DNA from: Capitella teleta
Taxonomy: Eukaryota; Annelida; Polychaeta; Capitellidae
Assembly (NCBI GenBank): GCA_000328365.1
Contig: KB308420.1
Coordinates: 45,108 to 109,107, forward strand
Direction of reading: 5' to 3'
Length of the DNA stretch: 64,000 nucleotides
The translations under genes and the position numbers were made by a program. A model generated the notes under the pieces. The model saw only the letters and a program-made list of their open reading frames with translations. It was not told the DNA's origin and did no database searches. Of the stretch, positions 15,542 through 27,960 are shown piece by piece. Within the stretch, counting starts at the first letter, position 1. Each line of letters starts with the position of its first letter.

Positions 15542-18500
15542 ACACAGATGACGCCCCGATGCGTTGTTATGACATAGCCCTGACTCACCGTGAGGGCGCT
15601 GCGCTTACATAACCATTATTTATTTATTTTCCCTTCTCAATTTGACAATACACACAGATGACCAAATGACGCAGAAAAAAACCGCGAAATCTATTAATAG
15701 CATCGAATGACGTCACATTCGGCGGACACAGCCAGCAGAATGAGGCAGCAGCAGCAGAAGCAGAGATTTTTCCGATAGGAGGAGCATCGCAGCAGAGGCT
15801 GACACTGATTTAGGCAGCGCAGATCGACATCGCGCCGCGAGATGCCGCGCATTCCCGCTACTCATGCTTTCCCATGGTGACAAGTGCAACCAGGTCACAC
15901 GGGCAGCGCACATGATCACAAATGCAATTAGCACCTCCGCTAGCATCACAAAAGGGTCAATCACCCCTCTCTGAATGGGTCACAATCTCCGGAATGATGC
16001 GACGCAGGAAGAAGGCTCAAAGAAATGCACAAAACTGACCACACAACGGGTGCAGCATCAACAATGAACGCCGCCGGTCAGCGATCGGTCAATCGAGGAG
16101 CGAGTGTCGCCTCTGACACGCACCAGACAGCACTGGACTGACCACCATTCAAATCCACATCAGAGTCACAACACACAAAACACACACAATCAATCGGATT
16201 TCGGATCAGCCGTGTTCAACAGCACAGAATCATCGTCATTGAGAAATTCCGATCATTCTTCATGCTGTGTGTTGATATGATGAGGGGTCATGACCTGATC
16301 GGCGGCGGCGACACCACGCGGCCAGCACACGCAACGCATACAGTATCCAAGGGGCTTACGCAACAGATCAAGTGGCATACCACCATCCGCTCGCCCGGCA
16401 CCCAATGCACTCAGGACGAGGAGGAGTGGGTCACCATGCACAAGGTCGTCTTTACTCGGCAGGAATGCGAAAAATGCAACGAAAAAGAAAGAGGAAAAAA
16501 ATCCATTCATTCGACTTGAGTCACCAAAAGAAGACATTCCAAGCGAGAGAGGGATGAGATAGCACAGATAGCAGCAGATAAGAATCGGGGGAAATTCCCA
16601 TTCATGTCGCTAATAAAATTTTGAATCGTGATACAGGTACTTTAAAATTGCATCACAACCATGCAGAACAGAAGGGTACAATTCAGTGATAAAAGTGGTT
16701 CAAAATCCAAACTTCCAATTCATTACAAATTAATTACATTGATATACGAAAGATTTTTTACAGCAGAAGGCCGACGGGCCGCTTCGATATTTCTAGGCAA
16801 GGATGGTGGGCAAGTGAAACTATGGGCTCATAAATTCACAATCAGCGCCCCATTGCCATGGCAACCGAATATGTGGAATGCAAACAAAAGCACACACACC
16901 GTACTGCAGGCAGGCAGCAGGCGGGAGAGATGCGAAGTGAGCATCGGGGAAAAATTTCGTGCCAAGCACCGGGTTCTAATGCAATGTACGGCGTCTAGAC
17001 ACCGGGGCCGGCTCAGCTTCTCTGCTCCTCGGCATCCTGCGATGCAGCATCCGCACAGGAGGAGGCGGAGGAGGTAAAGAGGAGGAGGAGGAGGAGGAGG
17101 AGGCAGCATGCATCATCCACATACAACGCAGAAACCGTCTCGCCTGACCTGAAAAAAAAAAAAAAGAGGCAGGGGAGAGGCCCCCTATTGGGCGCCTCAA
17201 TGCGTTGCCATGGGAACGACCTGATTATGAGGCTGGAGCGAAAGAGCGGAGAACAATAAAAAGTACGCCGTATGATGGCAAGAAAATAAACCACCAAACG
17301 AATAAAACGGACATGGACTATGATGGAGATACTTGGTAGAGAGAGAATGATGATCGCACCAGGAGGACCAGCATGCGAAAGACCTGCGCCTGCGCCAGCG
17401 CCGCTCAATACATCAGACGTGTGATGGCGACCCGCACGTTGCGTCGTCACATTCCAACAGAACACAAGAGGAATGCGGCAGCGGCAGGGATCAATGGGTG
17501 CGACGAATCGCACGCGTCTTCTTCTTATGCGTGCCTGAACAAATGTTCCTATAAGACTGAATAGGGCGATTAAATAATTACACTTAATTAAATGATTAAC
17601 ACAACTCATCCAACAAAGCAGCGGTCGATTTAAAATTTTCGTTTTATCACACACCAATTATAAATAGCGGCCGGTCAGTAATTACATCGTTATTTACAGT
17701 TGAAATAATAACATCCACATCCGGTGACACAACTAATTCGCTAAGAGATTAGGAAATATACAAGTCAAACAATCGATGATTCGACTACCGTCCGACAGTG
17801 ACTTTAATTTAAACGACGCTACCTCAACGGGCAAAGAGAAAAGCGACGAATGGATTCAGCAAAATCATCATGTTCGTCAGGGTAGAATTCGCAAAACGAG
17901 AGGGAAAATGTCGTATTTTACGCAATCCCACACCGAGGTTAATCTAAAAATAGCGACGAGGGAGACCTCACACTGCAGTTGCTGCTATATATAGCATTGA
18001 GAACAGCGACATACGAGCAGGCGGAGGAGGACAATCGAAAAGTGGGAGGAAAGCCGATCTACTTTTAATCTCATCCTCACAATGCAAGCATGGCGTGGGA
18101 GGATAAAATAAAGGCCAGAACATACAACATTCCCCAGAGAAATTCGCAAGCAACGATATCGAATATCTCACATCCAGATAAATGCCATCAATTGTACCCC
18201 AAAAGAATTGAAAATTGGGCCTCTATATCACATTTCGTTATCATTCAATTCAAATTCACACAAAGCAAATACAAAAGAAAAGACGGTCCATAAAAGAGGC
18301 CATCGTTATCCCTGCCACAAAAGAAGCAATAACAATGCCCCCAGTGCACATGCACCGCTTATTTCATTCAAAATTCAGGTCGCTCGTCAATATATCGGTC
18401 CAAGTACCAAGTACATTTCATTTATTTACATAGGAAATAAACGAGGAAGAATCGTTAGTTGAGGAGCGAGTGAGACGCAGATGCGGAGGCCTAATCAAGC

Positions 18501-19540
18501 ACTGAGGCGAACGGAGGACGTCCATCGATTTAATCTGACAATTTCATCAGGAGATTCCAGGAAAATCAGCCACCGATGATCGTAAAACAGACGCAAGTAC
18601 GCGAGAGGGGAGAAGGAGGCTTCGGGGTCAGCATTTACAAGGAAACGAGCGCTTAAGTCGAGCCGAACACACAATGGCGAAACAGGCGCATATCACGACA
18701 TCACTCCCGATAACAATTCCTAGAAAAAATAACAACAGGAAAAATAAATTCAAAAGACCCCATGATGAAGAAAAAAAATTCAATTCGAGGAAAGAAGAGC
18801 TCGACCCGACGAGGTCGCAGTGAAAAGAAAAGGCTGAGGTCGAAGTTCATGGTCACAAGAACTAATGCAAAGCGCGAATGCATTTATCATTCTTTCAAGG
18901 GGAGGGGGAGGGTGGACGGCCGCCCCCTCCCTCCCTCGTCGGCACACAGCGCTTGGCTGATGCTGCTGCAGCTGACGATGTTTGCCCGTCGCATACAAAA
19001 GACAGCAGGTGAGCGGGAATTGACCCCGACGAACCGACACCGCATTCCAGCACACGCCGCCGAAACACAATGATCAGTACATCACAATTACATTCCGAAC
19101 GGCAGCGGCAACAATTAGCAGCCGCACACCGTCCACCTGGACGATTCTAATTTTTCCCTTCCGCAGCCGCAGCAGCAGCAGCCGAGGGAGGCGGAGGATG
19201 AGAGAGCGAGAGAGCGAGCAGCCGCGGCGGCAGCAGCAGCAGCAGCGCAGTCGCCATCCGTCAGTCCGCCTACATCCCGGGTCAGGTTTGTTTGGGTTGG
19301 TGCGCAGCCGTCACGTGACTGTGCTATAAATAGCACTCGCTCTCGACAACAAGATGCCAGCGCGACGCAACCGAGCGCACATAGCGGCTGCGGGCAGCGC
19401 ACAAGCAGCATTCGGCTGCTGCTGCTGCCGCAACAGCGAAAACATCGTGAGGTGACATACACGCAAATGCTGCTGCGGCTGCAGTAGTGAATGCATACGC
19501 CGCCAGATAAATGATATCAAAAGCGACCTCATCAAAACAA
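14127..19540. other. GC-rich low-complexity region upstream of DYRK1
   Basis: Rich in CpG and in CCG, CAG, GAG and CTC repeats, for example a CAG/GCA run at 15509-15540 and a GGA run near 17084-17104. Long open frames here are low-complexity (poly-Ala, poly-Pro, poly-Arg) and overlap on both strands, so I do not call genes. This is the expected place for the DYRK1 promoter or 5' UTR exons. A TATA-like CTATAAATAG at 19324-19333 and another ACTATAAATAAC at 14766-14777 are the clearest core-promoter-like motifs, neither with other support. Confidence 0.4.
15509..15540. repeat. CAG/AGC trinucleotide repeat
   Basis: About ten uninterrupted AGC units. On the minus strand they read as GCT and give an alanine run in an open frame that otherwise has no gene-like features. 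Confidence 0.9.
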
Positions 19541-22500
19541 AAACAGGACGTTGATCGTGTGTTTACTGAAACATAAGAGGCGCTAATGACCGATCCTCCC
19601 CAACGCACATCGAGCATCAAGTCGGTTAAAAAATTACAACGAAAAACGAACAGTGCGACTAATTCGACAATTCGATGCAAATCGCAGTGCACGCGCCAAC
19701 GAAGAAAAAAAAAAAAAACCTCTTAACAGTACAATGGCTTACGGGGGAATTTTGAGGAATGTGTCCGAACTGAGCACTCGAGCATTATTGAATGCAGTCA
19801 TTATGCCACAAATGCCATGTTTCATTCAACTGAGTCAGAGGCAATCAGGGCCGCTGACATTGTATTCATTTCATCTGAGTTGGAGAGGCTAAATATTGGC
19901 GAATGTGGTTATATATTCAAAGTTTAAACAAACCCAAAACTAACGCCATTTCACATACAAAGGGGGAAAAAATAATCGAAGAATACTTCACAAAAATACA
20001 GAGGATGAATCATCGACGAATTGAATGAATCGAAAACCGGAACTCTTCAGTCTTCACAAAACGTGGTTAAATTAAACAGAAATGCTGACCACAAATATTA
20101 CAAAGACACACATTTTGAGAAAACGTGTAAAGCACTCAAATAATGAACTCTTGATACATCAGTGCAGTATGGAAAGGAAAAACTACGTTAGCATCTGTAA
20201 AGTTAAATCAGATACAGTGGCGATGTGACATGTTTGCCTGAGTCAATTAAAAAGCTGCCATTCAAAGGTGAACAGCGTGCATTTCAAGGAAATCTTCTCA
20301 ATTGAACGACTCAGTCCGTGAATCAAGGCCACAATCGACTCATTCGCGAGAACAGGAAACTCAAGCTGAACACAAACAACATTCATTCATTCATTGTGCT
20401 GTTGCACTGGCAGCGAAGGAGCAAAACAAGCCAGCATGCTTGCTTATGGAATTAACAATTATACTTTTTATATAAATTCATTGAATACCGGTAATTAAAT
20501 ATACAGTCACTGCCAAAACTCTGAAAGCCTCTCAGTCCTTCACAAATCCTCAATTTATAATCACGAATTTAAAAGTTAAATTAAAATACCAGCACATGCA
20601 TACCGGTACCCTGTGATCAACCAGTTCGACAAATTGAGACAACACGGTAAAGTTCCATGACCAATTAGTTAATTACGTGCTGGGTGAGGTGTCGTCAACA
20701 GAATGAACACAAGAGTTACGACACGAAATTGACACACGTGACAAAAAGAGTCATCCCGCTCTCAGCAGAAGAGAATTAAGTACGAGTGAAACCCAAGAGA
20801 TTATGTTCAAGCTAAGGATTATATACAACTCACAAGTAAATAATTATGATGAATCAGTCAGCAGAAGAGTCAACAGCTGAGTCATTGAGATGACTGACTC
20901 ATTGAGAGTTGAGACGGTAGCAGATTTGAGTGTACATAAGGAGAGACCATTTCCATGGATGACGCATGATGATTCAGGACTTTGGGAATTAACATAAATT
21001 AAAATGATTGGTGGGTCAAAATCATAAGGTGGACATTTAATTCTACGACTGCACGTACACACTCATAAAATTGATCAAATTAACAATAATTATATAATCA
21101 ATGTATTATGTAACTGTACTAACACACCGATGCAACGGGGAAGGAGAGCACAGAATCTTGTTATAATTGAATTTACATCATTAATTCATTATGAAAATGT
21201 AAATTACGTTGCACAAGAGTTTGCGGGAACTCCAGGACTGCAGGTTACTTAATGGCAATATTATGGTGATGTGTAACCTGCAGTCAAACCCTTGCTCAAT
21301 GACTAGTACATTTTACAGCATGTTAATAAATCGATCGAATTACTTCAATCCGAAGAAGCACAGCAACCGAGCATGGTGAACAGCAATCACTTTCAGGTGA
21401 GCAGAAATCTCGGCTGAGGGAGGAAGCCTCTGGCCCTCAGCTGGGCTCAGCCTCCTCCCATCAGCAGACATGAGATATGGGGGACTCAAATGGGAGGCTT
21501 GGGAGCATTGGGTCAGGGTGGGAGCCAGCTGTAGCATGCGGAGTCGAGAGAGGATGGACAGCTGGTGGCCAGCCGGGAGAGCTGCTGGTCAGTGCTGCAT
21601 AAATTGACCACAGAGCAAATGTGAGCATGATGCCAGAGTAAAGCACGATTTCGATGATCGATCGCTGTCCGGTCATCGAGTGCTCTTCCCTCCGCACGCA
21701 CGCACGCGAGGCCGGCCGGCCGTTCTCCCGTGGGAACAATGCGAGGGACCTTGGACTCCGACGATGATCGGCATTCCACTCGCAGAACGACCTCGTTAAA
21801 AAACAACGCATCGATCGCTGCAGATGCGGCAAGGATACCGCCGATGCTGCTGATGCTGGGGTCGTAAATGCAGAGTCATCGTGAGTCACGATGAACACTG
21901 AAATGCTGCACACGAGGAACTATCAGACACGGTTACGTAATCGGCTGTTTAAGAGTCAACAGCAGTCGGAAGTGAACTCTTAGGAGAATGGATCAGTGGA
22001 ACAGTGCTGCTATAATTAGGAGTAATTACCGGAGGGTTAGGCAACGAGACAGACACATGTCGACACCCATCCTGCAATCGGATGATCAAAATATGTAATG
22101 TCAGCAATATTTGCGAGCGATGCATCTGAATGATGGTAATGCCTGTTTGTCGTGAATCAGAGTTTATCAAGAGAAAAACAAGAAGATCAGAAGCAAGCAC
22201 TTGAAAGGCGACGGAGAAATCGCGAAGGAGCAGCGGCATGCATCATAATCAACGATTCCGAGAAAAGCCCACAACTTATCATAACGATCATGATACGACG
22301 CAACATGAGTGGTTGACGGTTTATCAGAGGCAGAGAGAAACAGCGAACAGGTTCGCGCACGCCCGCTAAGATAGCTACTAATCGGACAAGAGCACTGTCC
22401 GTGTGCAGTGATTGAACAGAGTTCACACCAGGAGGCGGCCTTCCTCGTTCTTGCGCACAGCACTCACATTTACATCTATTTATGGTAAACGCCGAGACCA

Positions 22501-25500
22501 ACAGCTCGCTCACTCTAGCAGTAGCCCCCCAAAACAGTACACGTAAAACACGGTTATGTGATAGCAGATAGAGCGACTACTGGTCCAAGTCCAAAATTTG
22601 AGTTAATCAAGTAAATTGCGATCGCCAAAACACGCCGCAGCCAAGAACAACAGCGGTACATTTCGGACGAGTAGGAGTGGGTCATGATGCCATAAGTGGC
22701 GCAGCCGACAATCCATCCTGCTGATGGCAGATTAGCTGAACACAACAACAAAACGCCAGCTCCATTATTAAACAACTTTCTCTGGCAGCAGGCAGTCGGT
22801 TTCAATTGACGTCTAATGGATCAGTAAGCGACCGTCCGCCCCCCCCTCCTCCTCCTCCTCCTCCTCCTTCCTCCGCCCACGAGGCACCCCCATTCCGAGG
22901 GCTCCTTCACTCGTATATCGCCCTCATTTTAAATTAACTTATCCCCTTCTCAGAGGACTCCTTATGTATCATTTCGGAGACAATAAGTCTATAAGAGGAA
23001 ACATAAACATTATGAAGACGGAGATGCGGCCAACCAATGCATCGCACAGCGGCACGTGCAGTACTCGGCATGTGACCCCCGAGCAGGCCAAGTGCGGAGG
23101 GGTCAATCAGTCAGCACCAGCAGCGCCCCACCCCCCTTTACGGTTACCTGTCACTAAGGAATCACTGGCCAGCATATCCATACCACCAAACAATCGACAC
23201 ATAAAGAAAGTATATTACTCGAAATTTAGAATATCAATATGATTACCCTGTTACAGAAGGAAAACCAAATGAGTTGTCACAACACCAAAAAGCAGCCAGT
23301 GAGAAATGGAAACACCAAGTACAAAGAAGTCAAAAAGGCATCGATCAGTAAAGTCAATATTACTTAACATAACTCATGCCACATTTGATACAGAACATTA
23401 CACAATCATGTACGAGTTACTTGCAGTTAGTACAACTGTCGCATTATGTTAAACTCAAAAATAGTCACAATGAAGAATAAACTGCGAACATCATCATTGA
23501 AATTCATAAACATAAAAAAAAAAAAGAAAAAAAAAAAAAAAGGAGGCTTCTTGGCCACCTACATGTCATTAGTTAATGTCAACAGCGAATGGGACATGAC
23601 TCACAAACCGTCTTTGGGGAAATTAAATAATTACCAGATAATTGAAAGACGAAACTCAAGTAGTATAGACTGTATAGTAGTGCCATAGTTGAAAATCAGC
23701 AGCCAGCACACACACACAAAACCCAGACTACCCAGAGTAGTAAATTAAGTTAACATAAAATTTCAGACAACGATCAAAGAATTGCCGAAATGAATTTTAC
23801 CAAGGCTTGCACCAGTCAGTCACTCACCCTATGAAATATAAAGAATTCGCAGCACAGCCACTGCGGGATGTTGCACAGGCTGAAACCCGAGCGTCTAAAT
23901 CCCTACAAAGTCAACAGCACAGACAGCCACAGAGTCCAGTATGACATAACTCCTCTAAAACCTCAAAATAATCCCGAACGTGAAACGAATGTGAAGAATG
24001 TGAGCTTTGAGAATATATAATGATTATAATCTAATAGCTCGTATTTCAACACAGTCGATAGTCACGATAAAAATATAGCATTAGATATTAAATATGCTAT
24101 TGGGGAATTCTTTCACCAAAATAGGCTCAAATGTAAACATCGAGATAGGATAGGGAAGTAAGCAATTTAAACGAACACAAAAAGTGCTTTAAACAGAAAT
24201 CCATATCAGGCCATAACCAGAAAGTTTCAACTTTCAATCAATAATCCATCCATTAATTATATTAATAGTATGCTGCCCCGACTTCCACATCCCCATAACT
24301 TTCAAACTAACACATGAACACAGAATTCTATACCATCATCATATCGCATGGGAACAGTCAACTGAGTAAGTCTAAGTAAATCTGACGTCGAAAATCAGTT
24401 AAAGTAAGTACCGGTAATAAAACACCGAAGCGGCAAATATATTGAACATCAGAGGCTCACACACAAGCGACCATAAATCCATTCATACCTCAAGAAGAAG
24501 CCAGGCATTCTGAAGTCTGAAGCAACATGAATATTACTCCCAAGTGGTCTCAAAAATAACTACTGACTTTTCACAGACGACTAGAAGAAGTGTCAATCAA
24601 GTCATGAGAACGACGATAAAAGTACAAGGCAAAGAGATATAAAAGACTTGGAAGTCATAATTCAGACCCATAAAGAAGCTATGCGAATATCTTACGATTC
24701 AAGACCTTACATTGCATCATGCCTCGTAGGCATGACGAAGCGCTGGCCATAACATGCGTCTAAAATGATTCATATTACGACGAGGCCGCTTTTGTGCCTT
24801 TTGTACAAGTGATGTGGACTCTAGACAGTGAATGCAGACATAACTCAGACCTGTCCTAAGGCAAGTGCAATTGCGCCGTCATTGAAATTCCACGCCAAAC
24901 GCATGTTGTGTGACCTGGTCTGTCCTCACTGCCCGACCAGCTAATTAACAATGCACCCATTGAATTAAAATGATTAAATCCTGCATAAAATTTGTATAAC
25001 AAATTATAAAATGAACTAACCGGATAAATAATTTACTGTGTAACACTATGCAAGCCTAAATAATAATCAATAATAATTGTCCATTAGTAAATATATTTAA
25101 TATATACAACAAAATTACGGCGGAGTTTATGAATAAATAAATAAAAAAATTCAAAAACATTTGTCCCGCAAAGATAATTTAATAATAAGGCGCCATGATG
25201 ATGGTTACAAACCATTATTTATTGCCAAAGTTCAGCATGCACATCATGATGATGCAGATGGCGCAGTGTCAAAAAGAGTAGAGGGAAATCCATGATCCAT
25301 GGTTAGACCTACGGCTTTGGGATAACATTAGCTGAGCATCGTTTACCTGTGATCTAATGGAGGGCGGAGAGGACATATCCGTAAAAAAGCCCATAACCTA
25401 GCTAATAAGCCTAATATTACGCACTGCACTCCGAGACACCGACATAAACATGGCGATCAAGCAGTGAAGTCATCATCGAAAGAGAGAACTCCCATGTTTC

Positions 25501-26340
25501 ACCAGATCGTTGCGCCGTCTAGGAAAATATTTAGAGAAAAACTATATACGAGGGCAAAGAAATATCTCCCGAAGAAGAATGGCGGGGAATTTAACGGGTA
25601 AAGGTTGGATTATAAGGAGAAAAATTTGTGAAAAGGGGGAGGCATAGACCGAATAAGGTCCATCATATGAATACACACAACGACGCACATCGCACATGGC
25701 CAGCCGTTTGACCTTTGCCCTCAGACTCTGAGAGGTGGTCTATTTACGCCCAGCAGCGCCGAGAAATTTCATAACATTCAACAACTGCATACACAAGCAA
25801 CTGAAATCATTTTATGTCGCCTATTTACCTGAAACTCGATAGAAATGCATGAAATATGCGGTACTATTTAACGCGCGTGGAAGGATACCGAATCAGACGT
25901 CAAAACATGGCTTCGTATTGATGTGGGAGGGATTTTTTCGTGTCATGGGAGGGGTCGAGAAATCCACATTTGCACGCTTAATGATACGAAATGAGCGGTA
26001 CTCACCAGCGCTTCCTGATGTTCGAACAATTTTTAAGCCTTGACTATCCACAGCAAAGTGCTGTCACTGGAGGAAAAGTATCCTGACCTAGATATATGTA
26101 TGTATATTTATAATCAAGTCCGAACTCGGTGTCTCGGCCTGGCGCGCCAATTCTCCAAGTTTAAATCCACAGGGTTCACACGCATTTTACACCATAAAAC
26201 ACAAGCGAATATCCGTTATTATCTAACATGATCCATTCCTCGATGCCTTAACTTCCGATCCATGTCGTTAGATCTGAGACAGACTGTAGATAAACACGGG
26301 AAATATCCTCCAATTTTCGCCCAATGCCTCGATCGCGAGC
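19541..26340. other. No gene seen; about 6.8 kb between GC-rich and gap regions
   Basis: Composition falls from mixed to AT-rich. Open frames are short, mostly overlapping, and show no domain motifs or convincing exon borders. A CTCCTCCTCC run lies near 22843-22868 and an A-rich run at 23513-23541. If DYRK1 has a distant first exon this would be its intron. I see no transposon ends. Confidence 0.45.
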
Positions 26341-26349
26341 GAAGCAGAC

Positions 26350-26451
26350 AAAATGGCGGAAGCGCAAGGACGTTAGAAAATGTATTCAGGTTATTCAAAT
26401 GACGCGTAAGCAATGTTGCCGTGGCAACTGTCAATCAAATTCGTGACGTCA
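26350..26451. promoter_or_regulatory. Promoter-like motif cluster (YY1, RFX X-box, CRE) without assigned gene
   Basis: Within 102 bp lie AAAATGGCGG (26350-26359, YY1-type), GTTGCCGTGGCAAC (26415-26428, a symmetric RFX X-box) and the palindromic CRE TGACGTCA (26444-26451). Such a set is typical of CpG-type promoters, and X-boxes mark ciliary gene promoters. No coding exon is adjacent. The nearest leftward gene lacking a 5' end is DYRK1, 12 kb away. Motifs are seen directly; promoter function is inference. Confidence 0.4.
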
Positions 26452-26849
26452 GTCCCAAACTAGGTCACAGAGCCCGGATAAGCACGTGTTCATGTAATGT
26501 TTACAAAACAAGAGCACATGGTTTGCTGATGTGTATTTCTGCTATAGCGCAGTTTCTATGCAATGTTTTTAAATTAAGGAATTATGGCCGCTATCTAAAC
26601 AAAACGCAACCACAATAGCCTCATAAGCTAATTAAATATTTATGCTGTTTGAAATTGTGGAAATTTGTGATGCAAGAAATAATAATTATCCGTTATTTCG
26701 TACAGACACTAGCAATTCACACTCAGTAATAATCAAATCACCTTTGACAGGAAATAAATAATTGCAATCACGGATATTCGGCGCGCTTTACAGTTTAGAT
26801 AGTGGAATAATATTGGATACGACGAAGGGATATAATTATGTTATGAAAA

Positions 26850-26880
<31 letters not shown>

Positions 26881-26881
26881 G

Positions 26882-26931
26882 NNNNNNNNNNNNNNNNNNN
26901 NNNNNNNNNNNNNNNNNNNNNNNNNNNNNNN
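26882..26931. other. Assembly gap (50 Ns)
   Basis: Fifty Ns of placeholder size preceded by a long T run. True gap length is unknown. Confidence 0.99.
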
Positions 26932-27960
26932 CTTTTTTTCTTTTATTTTCTTTTATTTTTTATTTTTATTTTTAATTTTTTTTTCTTGTTTTTTCTTTTA
27001 TTATTATTTTTTTATTATTATCAAAATTAATAATTATTCTTATTCCATTAAATCGAATTCTCTCCTTTTGATATTGAATACATACAAAATCAAATTGCAT
27101 TGAACACGTAAATAAAAGTAAAATTATATATACATAGAAAAACGGCCAGGAAAACGAAAATATTAAACTAAACAATACTTCCGGGTGAAACAAAACGTGT
27201 TATTTTAATGACTTTGAACCGCGGGGCAACTCTTTCTTTTTCTCTCTTAGAGAAAGATAAGAGATAATGTACTAGAAAAAGAAGTAAACGAATACAAGAA
27301 TAAAACAAAAATGCGGTGGGGCGGGGGGATGTAAATATAAGTGAAAATATATATATACATAGAAAAACGATCAGGAAAACGAAAATAAATAAACTAAATA
27401 ATACTTCCGGGTGAAACAAAACGTGTTATTTTAACGACTTTGAACCGCGGGGCAAATCTTTCTTCTTTTTTTCTTTTATTTTCTTTTATTTTTTATTTTT
27501 ATTTTTAATTTTTTTTTCTTGTTTTTTCTTTTATTATTATTTTTTTATTATTATCAAAATTAATAATTATTCTTATTCCATTAAATCGAATTCTCTCCTT
27601 TTGATATTGAATACATACAAAATCAAATTGCATTGAACACGTAAATAAAAGTAAAATTATATATACATAGAAAAACGGCCAGGAAAACGAAAATATTAAA
27701 CTAAACAATACTTCCGGGTGAAACAAAACGTGTTATTTTAATGACTTTGAACCGCGGGGCAACTCTTTCTTTTTCTCTCTTTTTTTTTTTTTTTTTTTTT
27801 TTTTTCCTTTTTTTATATTATCAAAAATAATTATTCTTATTCCATTGAATCGAATTCTCTCCTTTTGATATTGAATACACACAAAATCAAATTGCATTGA
27901 ACACGAACATCCCAAATAAATTTCATAGAGAGTATTTAATTTATTAACAAAACAAGTCTC
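26932..27960. repeat. Complex tandem repeat next to the assembly gap
   Basis: A unit of T-rich sequence, then ATTCTTATTCCATT, then GAATTCTCTCCTTTTGATA, then AATACTTCCGGGTGAAACA and TTGAACCGCGGGGCAA recurs. The block from about 26937 is repeated with no visible difference from about 27470 (533-bp period). A partial unit lies between them (27340-27460) and a diverged one follows (27800-27905). The exact duplication beside a gap may be real or an assembly effect. No coding capacity. Confidence 0.85.

Noticed and set aside
14836-15588. 250-residue minus-strand open frame upstream of DYRK1
   Set aside because: Poly-Ala, Pro and Arg runs from CAG/CCG repeats, no domain, overlapped by frames on the other strand; not convincing as a DYRK1 first exon.
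20844-20960. Plus-strand ATGATGA followed by CTGA near 20846, as a further C/D snoRNA
   Set aside because: No outer stem, and the interval is a simple GACTCA/TGACTGA-rich stretch.
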